Of a DNA stretch of 64,000 nt, positions 33,318-39,920 are shown piece after piece; position 1 is the stretch's first letter, and each line of letters starts with the position of its first letter. The stretch is from Dyadobacter fermentans DSM 18053 (GTDB lineage: Bacteria > Bacteroidota > Bacteroidia > Cytophagales > Spirosomataceae): positions 3,224,001 to 3,288,000 of the forward strand of contig NC_013037.1 in the NCBI RefSeq assembly GCF_000023125.1. The letters are read 5' to 3'. A program made the translations under genes and the position numbers. Below the pieces are notes generated by a model. That model was not told where the DNA came from and made no database searches. It was given only the letters and a program-made list of their open reading frames with translations.

Positions 33318-33325
33318 TATCTTTG
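33318..33325 (+). promoter_or_regulatory. -7 element TATCTTTG before the desaturase-like gene
   Basis: Exact TAnnTTTG match 22 nt before the ATG at 33348; the leader would be very short. No good -33 sequence. Confidence 0.5.
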
Positions 33326-33347
33326 TCAACTATTTGAAGAAATTGCT

Positions 33348-34334
33348 ATGCCCGGCACATATGATTTTGAGGATCTCATTCTAACACTATCGACGCCGTT
33401 TTACATTTGCCTGATCGGCCTTGAGATCTTTTTAACATACAAGACTTCCCATGAGGAACTGGCCAAACGTCCGGCCTATTCTCTGAAAGATACTTTGACG
33501 AATGCCACGCTTATGCTGCTCAACGGCGGGATCGACCTGCTTTTCCGGGCTGCGTATGTGGGCGTACTCATCTGGTTTTATAATTTTTCCTTTGTAGAAC
33601 CAATCTCCAACCCCTATTGGTACTGGCTGGCATTGTTCCTGGCCGAAGACCTGGCATTTTATACCCTGCATTACGTCGATCACCATTGCCGGTTATTCTG
33701 GGCGGTGCATGTGACGCACCATTCGTCGGAGCATTTCAATCTCACTACGGGCTTCCGGTCGTCGGTATTCCAGCCGCTATACCGGTTCATTTACTTCATT
33801 CCGCTGGCGTTGGTGGGTTTCAATCCGGCTGATATCATCGTCATGTATTCCATCACGCAGATTTACGGCATCATCGTGCATACCGAGTACGTGGGCAAAC
33901 TGGGCTGGCTCGAATACATTTTCGTAACGCCTTCGCACCACCGCGTGCACCATGCGAGCAATGTGCGGTACCTGGATAAAAATATGGGCATGTGCCTGAT
34001 CATCTGGGACCGTATTTTCGGCACGTTTCAGGAAGAACTACCCAGTGACCCGCCGCGTTACGGCCTCACCAAGCAAATGGAACAGCGGGGAATCAGGCAG
34101 ACTATTTTTCACGAATGGCAGGCCATCGGCGAAGATTTCATGCAGCCGGCCAGTTTTGCGACGAAGCTGAAATACCTCCTCAAAGCACCGGGCTGGTCGC
34201 CGGACGGCTCGCGTGAAACCAGTAAGGATTTGCAGCGAAAGCTGGCAGATGTTACTTCGGCTATCGGCCGTCAGCCATCAGACGATTTAAGCAATAATTC
34301 TAAAAGCCGGCAGGCAATAGCCAACAGCCAATAG
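33348..34334 (+). CDS. Sterol desaturase/fatty acid hydroxylase family membrane protein
   Basis: 328 residues with hydrophobic segments and the di-iron histidine boxes of the family (PF04116): HYVDHH, HVTHHSSEHFN and SHHRVHHASN. It probably hydroxylates or desaturates a lipid in the membrane; the substrate is unknown. The last roughly 25 residues (from about residue 304, including SNNSKSRQAIANSQ) are translated from the intergenic repeat at 34257-34375, so the natural C-terminus was probably shorter. It follows the ScfR-like regulator and is convergent with acyl-CoA dehydrogenase. Confidence 0.85.
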   Translation: MPGTYDFEDLILTLSTPFYICLIGLEIFLTYKTSHEELAKRPAYSLKDTLTNATLMLLNGGIDLLFRAAYVGVLIWFYNFSFVEPISNPYWYWLALFLAEDLAFYTLHYVDHHCRLFWAVHVTHHSSEHFNLTTGFRSSVFQPLYRFIYFIPLALVGFNPADIIVMYSITQIYGIIVHTEYVGKLGWLEYIFVTPSHHRVHHASNVRYLDKNMGMCLIIWDRIFGTFQEELPSDPPRYGLTKQMEQRGIRQTIFHEWQAIGEDFMQPASFATKLKYLLKAPGWSPDGSRETSKDLQRKLADVTSAIGRQPSDDLSNNSKSRQAIANSQ

Positions 34335-34375
34335 ACAATAGCCAACAGCCGACAGCCGACAGCCGACAGCCGAAG
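34257..34375. repeat. Repeat of GCCGACAGCC type across the 3' end of the desaturase gene
   Basis: The right part (34303-34375) is a run of AGCCAACAGCC/GACAGCCGACAGCC units. The left part (34257-34276, TCGGCTATCGGCCGTCAGCC) is an inverted counterpart. It contains the desaturase stop codon (34332-34334) and ends three bases before the stop of the opposing dehydrogenase gene. The units match those at 10482-10587. Confidence 0.75.
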
Positions 34376-34377
34376 TT

Positions 34378-35541
34378 CTATTTAAACGCCCCAATCCCCG
34401 TAATCTCCGCCCCCAATATCAGCAAATGAATGTCATGCGTGCCCTCGTAGGTAATCACCGATTCGAGGTTCATCATGTGCCGCATTATGGGAAATTCGCC
34501 GGTAATGCCCATTGCGCCGAGAACCTGGCGGGCCTCGCGGGCAACGTTCAGCGCCATTTCCACATTATTTCTTTTGGCCATTGAAATCTGGACCGTGGTT
34601 GCTTCGCCGGCGTCCATCAACTGGCCCAGCCGCCATGCGAGCAGCTGCGCTTTCGTGATTTCGGTGAGCATTTCGGCCAGTTTCTTTTGGGTTAATTGAA
34701 ATGCGCCGATCGGCTTATCGAACTGGATGCGTTCCGCGGAATACTTCACAGCCGTATCATAACAATCGACCGCCGCGCCGATGGCGCCCCACGCAATGCC
34801 GTACCGTGCTTTATCGAGACATTGTAATGCGGCTTTCAGACCCAAGGCGCCGGGAAGAATATGCGTTTCGGGAATTAATACATTGTCAAAAACAAGTTCG
34901 CCCGTCGCGCTGGTCCGCAGTGACCATTTGTTGTGAATTTCAGGAGTTGAAAGACCTTCCATGCCACGCTCCACGATCACGCCCTGCACCCTACCCTCCT
35001 CATTGCGCGCCCACACCACGCCGATTTGGGCAAATGGTGCATTCGAAATCCACATTTTGGACCCATTGAGCAGGTAGCCGCCGTCGGTCTTTACGATATT
35101 CGTCTGCATTCCGCCCGGGTTCGAGCCATGGTCGGGCTCGGTCAGTCCGAAACAGCCGAGCCATTCGCCGGTAGCGAGTTTGGGCAAATACTTCCGTTTC
35201 TGCTCCTCCGAGCCGAACGCAAAAATCGGCCACATCACCAGCGAGCTCTGCACCGAAACGGTCGACCGCATGCCCGAATCGCCCCTTTCGATTTCCTGGC
35301 ACATGAGGCCATAGCTGGTGTAATCCAGCCCGCCGCCTCCATATTCCGCCGGGATCGTTGGCCCAAACACGCCCAATTCGCCGAATTTCGGGATTAAGTA
35401 TTGAGGAAACTCCGCCTTCTGGGCAAGGTCTTCGATGACAGGCTTAATTTCCCGATCCGTAAAATCGCGCACAGCCTGCCGGATGAGGCGCTGCTCTTCG
35501 GTCAGCAGGTCGGAAATATTGAAGAAGTCGGTTTGAGTCAT
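34378..35541 (-). CDS. Acyl-CoA dehydrogenase, glutaryl-CoA dehydrogenase-like
   Basis: 387 residues from the ATG at 35541; the frame continues upstream, but there it overlaps the HicB gene. FAD-dependent oxidation of an acyl-CoA. Family motifs: CFGLTEPDHGSNPGGMQT, WISNAPFAQIGVVWARN, ARYGIAWGAIGAAVDCYDTA, and the catalytic Glu in VITYEGTHDIHLLILG near the C-terminus. Several of these (YEGTHDIH, LQCLDKARYGIAWG) resemble glutaryl-CoA dehydrogenases more than short-chain enzymes. It sits 8 bp downstream of a small HicB-like gene. The substrate is not certain. Confidence 0.88.
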   Translation of the reverse strand: MTQTDFFNISDLLTEEQRLIRQAVRDFTDREIKPVIEDLAQKAEFPQYLIPKFGELGVFGPTIPAEYGGGGLDYTSYGLMCQEIERGDSGMRSTVSVQSSLVMWPIFAFGSEEQKRKYLPKLATGEWLGCFGLTEPDHGSNPGGMQTNIVKTDGGYLLNGSKMWISNAPFAQIGVVWARNEEGRVQGVIVERGMEGLSTPEIHNKWSLRTSATGELVFDNVLIPETHILPGALGLKAALQCLDKARYGIAWGAIGAAVDCYDTAVKYSAERIQFDKPIGAFQLTQKKLAEMLTEITKAQLLAWRLGQLMDAGEATTVQISMAKRNNVEMALNVAREARQVLGAMGITGEFPIMRHMMNLESVITYEGTHDIHLLILGAEITGIGAFK

Positions 35542-35549
35542 TTTTGTAG

Positions 35550-35762
35550 TCAGGCGTACATCAGTTTGCCTTTGGCTTTCGGGATTTCCCTTCCTAGCTC
35601 TTTCGCGGTAGCAATCCATTCGTCGATAACCCTTTGCGCATTGGCCAATGCCTCGCTTTGTGTCGCCCCATTAGCCATGCAACCTGGCAATTCGGGAACT
35701 TCAACAATGAAGGATTGATCTTCGTCGCTCCAATATATGATCAGTTGGTGATTACTAGACAT
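35550..35762 (-). CDS. HicB-family antitoxin-like protein without a HicA partner
   Basis: 70 residues from the ATG at 35762. The compact beta-alpha fold of HicB (PF15919) is recognisable from IIYWSDEDQSFIVEVPELPGCMANGATQSEALANAQRVID. The usual C-terminal DNA-binding domain is missing. No HicA (a roughly 60-residue double-stranded RNA-binding toxin) is found on either side: a dehydrogenase lies downstream and a TIM-barrel gene upstream. It may be a relic or an orphan regulator. Confidence 0.75.
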   Translation of the reverse strand: MSSNHQLIIYWSDEDQSFIVEVPELPGCMANGATQSEALANAQRVIDEWIATAKELGREIPKAKGKLMYA

Positions 35763-35812
35763 AGCCAAAGGTTGTTTCACAATTTCTGAATTAATATTAG
35801 TTCATCAAAAAA

Positions 35813-36736
35813 TCAAACCCCAAATACCTTCCTCACATAAACCAAATCTTCCTTATGCGCCTTTACGGCGTCCATTGTTTTCGGTGAAGTTTTTTCAAGG
35901 CATTGTTCCAACACCAAATGCGGCTTTACGCCGAGGCTGTCGAGCATTTGTGCGAGTCGCGGGTAGTCGATATCACCTTCAGTGAAGGTTTCCTGCCAGA
36001 TACCGCCTTTGGATTGTCGCAAATGCAGCTCGGAGATCCGCTTGCCGTAGAGCTTCACGATGTCGAACAATGCGACTTGCGAGTTGCCGGAGCCGCGGTA
36101 CACCCAATGCACATCCAGGCACAGCGATACGTTTTTCGGATCGGTAGCGAGGAGCATGTGGTGAAATTCCCGGGCGGCGGCACGCAGCTCCACATCGTGC
36201 GTGTGGTAGGCGAGCGTCATTCCGCGTTTTTTCAGCTCGGCTCCCAGCTTGTCGAGGTTGCGGGCCTGCTCGGTCAACTGCTCGTCCGATTTGTTCTTCT
36301 CACTTCCCCATTGGATAGGATTAGGATTCGTCACGATGATCTTCGTATCGGCGGGTTTCAGCGCATCGGCAATAGCCAGTACCGAAGAGATTGACTTCGA
36401 GGCCTCGCCCGCCTCGTGCAGGGAAGTATTGACATACACCGAAGGCATTGCCAGGCGGTATTTTTGCAGCACCGGCAGCAATTTCGGCACTTCGTCCGCG
36501 CTGTTGAAAGCCGGCTCGTAGGCTTTCAGGCCGGTGGAGGCGAATTCGGCCAGGGAAGCGTCCGGGTTGGCGCCCCATTCCTTGCCGTCGCGGGCGTAGA
36601 ACGTAATCCACGAATACTGGTTGCAGGATAACGGAAACGGCGCGGCATGCTGCTCGGCCCGGGCGGCCTCGGAAAGCACGGCAGCCCCGGCCGATACAGC
36701 CAGCGTGTTCAGAAATTGGCGGCGGTTTTGCGACAT
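35813..36736 (-). CDS. Tat-exported sugar-phosphate isomerase/epimerase-like TIM-barrel protein
   Basis: 307 residues from the ATG at 36736. A twin-arginine signal is present (SQNRRQFLNTLAVSAGAAVL). The rest is an AP-endonuclease-2/xylose isomerase-like barrel (PF01261): LAYHTHDVELRAAAREFH, VSLCLDVHWVYRGSG, ISELHLRQSKGG and DIDYPRLAQMLDSLG provide the probable metal ligands. Such exported members are common in Bacteroidota sugar metabolism. Substrate unknown. A possible operon with hicB and the dehydrogenase (50 bp spacing). Confidence 0.85.
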   Translation of the reverse strand: MSQNRRQFLNTLAVSAGAAVLSEAARAEQHAAPFPLSCNQYSWITFYARDGKEWGANPDASLAEFASTGLKAYEPAFNSADEVPKLLPVLQKYRLAMPSVYVNTSLHEAGEASKSISSVLAIADALKPADTKIIVTNPNPIQWGSEKNKSDEQLTEQARNLDKLGAELKKRGMTLAYHTHDVELRAAAREFHHMLLATDPKNVSLCLDVHWVYRGSGNSQVALFDIVKLYGKRISELHLRQSKGGIWQETFTEGDIDYPRLAQMLDSLGVKPHLVLEQCLEKTSPKTMDAVKAHKEDLVYVRKVFGV

Positions 36737-36847
36737 GGCGAATTGTTTTGAATGCTGGCAGCATTGCCATTGTGCAGAAAAGGACATTTCGGAAAAATGC
36801 TACCCGGAGAACCGTAAATCGCCCGTAGCAACGGTCCGGCATCTCCG

Positions 36848-36878
36848 GTTGCCTGCTCCGAAAGTATGTGTACCTTTG
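36848..36878 (+). promoter_or_regulatory. Promoter of the FAD protein gene
   Basis: GTTG at 36848-36851, 19 bases, TACCTTTG at 36871-36878. It overlaps the longest possible ORF start at 36866, which argues for translation from the ATG at 36911. Confidence 0.65.
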
Positions 36879-36910
36879 CAGGATTAAAGGATAAATCCCT
36901 TTCCAAAATT

Positions 36911-38494
36911 ATGCATCATACGCTTCAACTGACGCTGGCGCCCGACATCGCGCTGGACGAGGACAATTTCCGCCGCTTTGTCATCCAGAAACTCCGGCTG
37001 CGCGAGAGCGACAATCCATTCATTCGCAAAACACGCCAATCGATAGATGCCCGCAGCCGGCAGGTAAAAATTAATATACAAGCCGAAGTTTATGTTGGCG
37101 AAACGCCGCCAGCGCTTGCAGGCCAGCGGATCGTGTACCCGGATGTGAGCAAGCGCCCGCAGGCGCTGATCGTCGGCTGCGGACCGGCCGGCATGTTCGC
37201 CGCATTGCGGCTGATCGAGCTAGGTATCAAACCGGTTTTGTTCGAAAGAGGAAAGGACGTGCGCACGAGGCGGCGCGATCTGGCGGCTATTAATAAAGAA
37301 CATCACGTCAACCCGGAATCGAATTACTGTTTTGGAGAAGGTGGCGCCGGCACGTATTCCGACGGCAAACTTTACACCCGCTCCAACAAGCGCGGCGACA
37401 TCCGGCGCGTGCTCGAAATATTCGTCGCCCATAGCGCCAGCGAGCAAATCCTGATCGACACCCACCCGCACATCGGCACCAACAAGCTGCCGGTAGTGGT
37501 ATCCGAAATGCGCGAAAGCATCCTCAAAGCAGGTGGCAAAATCCATTTTGACACCAAGGTAACCGACCTCATCGTGCGCGACAACCGCGTTACCGGCGTG
37601 GTCACCAATGACAAGGACGAACATACCGGCATCGGCGTCATACTGGCTACGGGCCATTCGGCGCGGGACATTTACGAGCTGCTGCACGCCAAAAACATCC
37701 TTATCGAGAGCAAATCCTTCGCGATGGGTGTCCGGATCGAACATCCGCAGAACACCATCGACAAAATACAATACCACTGCGAGGTGGATCGCGGGCCGTA
37801 TTTGCCAGCGGCTTCGTACAGCCTTGTCACCCAAACCCGCTACAAAGGCGTGCAACGGGGCGTTTTCTCGTTTTGCATGTGCCCGGGCGGCTTCATTGTA
37901 CCGGCGGCAACGGCCTCGGGCGAGGTGGTCGTCAATGGCATGTCGCCCTCCCGCCGCGATTCCCCCTATGCCAATTCGGGTATGGTGGTGACGATCGAAG
38001 AGGCCGACCTGGCACCTTACAAGGAATTCGGCCCGATGGCCGGCTTACAGCTCCAACGCGAACTCGAACAAGCCGCCTGCAAACTCGCAGGTGCCACTCA
38101 AACAGCGCCCGCGCAACTGGCCGTGGATTTCGTCAAAGGCCGCACATCCGCACATTTGCGCGACACTTCCTACCAGCCCGGCCTGCAATCGGTCGACCTG
38201 TACGACGTGCTTCCGGGCCACATCGCATTTCCATTGCGCGACGCATTGTCGGATTTCGGCCGTAAAATGCGCGGCTACCTCTCCGGCGACGCCCAACTGA
38301 TCGGCGTCGAAAGCCGCACCTCCTCGCCCGTACGCATCCCGCGCGAGCGCGAAAGCTGCGAACATCCCGAAGTCAAAGGACTATTTCCCTGCGGCGAAGG
38401 CGCCGGTTACGCAGGAGGCATAATGTCCGCCGCCATGGACGGCGAACGCTGCGCGGAGCAACTCGCCAGGCTGTACGCCGGGGCGTTGGTATAA
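36911..38494 (+). CDS. FAD/NAD(P)-dependent dehydrogenase of the COG2509 type
   Basis: 527 residues from the ATG at 36911, chosen because the longer frame starts inside the promoter. About 85 N-terminal residues precede the FAD-binding motif ALIVGCGPAGMFAALRLIEL. Other conserved parts are NYCFGEGGAGTYSDGKL, VILATGHSARDIY, VFSFCMCPGGFIVPAA and the C-terminal LFPCGEGAGYAGGIMSAAMD. These are features of a widely conserved but poorly characterised flavoprotein family. It is monocistronic. The biochemical role is unknown. Confidence 0.85.
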   Translation: MHHTLQLTLAPDIALDEDNFRRFVIQKLRLRESDNPFIRKTRQSIDARSRQVKINIQAEVYVGETPPALAGQRIVYPDVSKRPQALIVGCGPAGMFAALRLIELGIKPVLFERGKDVRTRRRDLAAINKEHHVNPESNYCFGEGGAGTYSDGKLYTRSNKRGDIRRVLEIFVAHSASEQILIDTHPHIGTNKLPVVVSEMRESILKAGGKIHFDTKVTDLIVRDNRVTGVVTNDKDEHTGIGVILATGHSARDIYELLHAKNILIESKSFAMGVRIEHPQNTIDKIQYHCEVDRGPYLPAASYSLVTQTRYKGVQRGVFSFCMCPGGFIVPAATASGEVVVNGMSPSRRDSPYANSGMVVTIEEADLAPYKEFGPMAGLQLQRELEQAACKLAGATQTAPAQLAVDFVKGRTSAHLRDTSYQPGLQSVDLYDVLPGHIAFPLRDALSDFGRKMRGYLSGDAQLIGVESRTSSPVRIPRERESCEHPEVKGLFPCGEGAGYAGGIMSAAMDGERCAEQLARLYAGALV

Positions 38495-38520
38495 GCGTTA
38501 AAATCATTTTATGTAATCGT

Positions 38521-38528
38521 TATATTTG
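38521..38528 (+). promoter_or_regulatory. -7 element TATATTTG before the DUF4160 gene
   Basis: Exact TAnnTTTG match, 37 nt before the ATG at 38566; the -33 region shows no clear match. Confidence 0.5.
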
Positions 38529-38565
38529 CATATATTGGTTTTTAACAACAGAAACACACTATACG

Positions 38566-38799
38566 ATGCCAGAAATTTTCCGGATGTTCGGCATGAAGTT
38601 CTTCTTTTATAGCCTGGAACATCTACCCATTCACATCCACGTCAGAAGCGCTGACGGGACGGCCAAATTTGAAGTAAATCCGGTGAAGCTTGTCGAGAGC
38701 CGCGGCATAAAACCGAAGGATCTGGTCCTCGCGGAGGCATTGGTAGAGCAGCATTCGGAACTAATTATCAAGAAGTGGCATGAATTTCATGGTGAATGA
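38566..38799 (+). CDS. DUF4160 family small protein
   Basis: 77 residues with the DUF4160 pattern: PEIFRMFGMKFFFYSLEH, then PIHIHVRSADGTAKFEV, and a helical C-terminus. The family is very often encoded beside DUF2442, as here (next gene, 23 bp away), and the pair is suspected to be a toxin-antitoxin or related two-gene module. The function is not established. The pair has its own promoter and a more AT-rich composition than its neighbours. Confidence 0.8.
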   Translation: MPEIFRMFGMKFFFYSLEHLPIHIHVRSADGTAKFEVNPVKLVESRGIKPKDLVLAEALVEQHSELIIKKWHEFHGE

Positions 38800-38822
38800 T
38801 TTAGTACTTAAATGAGTCTGTT

Positions 38823-39062
38823 ATGAAAATCAGCAAGGTTTGGTTCGACGAAACCAATATATATCTGGTACTTGATAGCGGTCATACGATCGGGAACCCT
38901 TTGGGGTGGTTCAAACGACTCGAAAACGCGTCGGAAGCGCAACGTCTGCGTTTCGAAATCGGTCCATTAGGTGATAGCATCCATTGGGAAGAGCTGGACG
39001 AAGATCTGAGTCTGGAAAGCTTTTTCGATTTCAAAAGAGAACTCAATTACGCAAAAATTTAG
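38823..39062 (+). CDS. DUF2442 family small protein
   Basis: 79 residues: ISKVWFDETNIYLVLDSGHT, then a helix with RLENASEAQRLRFEI and the acidic SIHWEELDEDLSLESFF, the usual DUF2442 layout. The last motif (HWEELDEDLS) is the best conserved in the family. It is the partner of the DUF4160 gene just upstream, and co-transcription is likely. Role unknown; often listed with predicted antitoxins. Confidence 0.8.
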   Translation: MKISKVWFDETNIYLVLDSGHTIGNPLGWFKRLENASEAQRLRFEIGPLGDSIHWEELDEDLSLESFFDFKRELNYAKI

Positions 39063-39113
39063 GTCCGACACACTACCCCTACCATGACCTAACTACCTCA
39101 TTAACCCTCTTAA

Positions 39114-39755
39114 ATGGCCGCATTGGAATCGTTTTCCGCTTTTACCGAACAACTGACCCAGAAATTGCAATCCCCGCTCCCAGGTGAAACGGCCCACCGG
39201 GTAATGCAGGCTTCCTCCCGGCTCCGCCTTACCTTCAAGCCCAATACCCGCACCCGCCGCAGCGCGGTGCTGATCCTTTTTTACCCCTACCAGGACGAAA
39301 TCTATTTCCCCCTCATTCTCCGTCCGGCCTACGACGGCGTGCACAGCGGCCAGGTGGCATTCCCCGGCGGGCGTTACGAGCTGAGCGACGAAAACCTCAT
39401 CCGCACCGCGTTGCGGGAGGCGCAGGAAGAGATCGGCCTCAGGCTGACGGACGTGAAAATACTGGGCGCATTGACCGAACTTTTCATCCCCGCCAGCAAC
39501 TTTCACGTGCTGCCGGTCGTGGCCGCGATGCCCTATCGCCCCGGCTTCTATCCCGACCCGCGCGAGGTCGAAGATATTTTTGAGATCAAACTCGAAGAAA
39601 TTTCTGATATTAACATTATCGGATCGAGCGACATCCAAGTGCGTGGCGAACAGGTACATGCGCCGCATTATATGGTGCAGGGTTATAAAATCTGGGGCGC
39701 TACAGCCATGATGATCAGCGAGCTGCTGGCCGTGCTCAATGCGCCGGAGAACTGA
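39114..39755 (+). CDS. NUDIX hydrolase, CoA pyrophosphatase type
   Basis: 213 residues. The Nudix box is QVAFPGGRYELSDENLIRTA followed by LREAQEEIGL (REx2EE), and the upstream LILRPAYDGVHSGQ is the CoA-pyrophosphatase signature of the NudL/YeaB group. It probably hydrolyses CoA or oxidised CoA to phosphopantetheine and adenosine 3',5'-bisphosphate. The start is an ATG at 39114. It stands between the small DUF pair and parC and seems to be a single gene. Substrate assigned by family only. Confidence 0.85.
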   Translation: MAALESFSAFTEQLTQKLQSPLPGETAHRVMQASSRLRLTFKPNTRTRRSAVLILFYPYQDEIYFPLILRPAYDGVHSGQVAFPGGRYELSDENLIRTALREAQEEIGLRLTDVKILGALTELFIPASNFHVLPVVAAMPYRPGFYPDPREVEDIFEIKLEEISDINIIGSSDIQVRGEQVHAPHYMVQGYKIWGATAMMISELLAVLNAPEN

Positions 39756-39920
39756 GTTTTATCGCTTATTTTCCTATATTAGCAGTTAATTCAAGCTGAT
39801 CTTCCGGTAACCTTCGCCCTGTTTCTTTCTTTTTGAACGAGCGAGTCCCCTGTGAAGGCCGGGAAGCGGATGGCTGATGATTATTTTCTGAATACTTAAA
39901 ACCTGGTTCCTCCTGCATTT

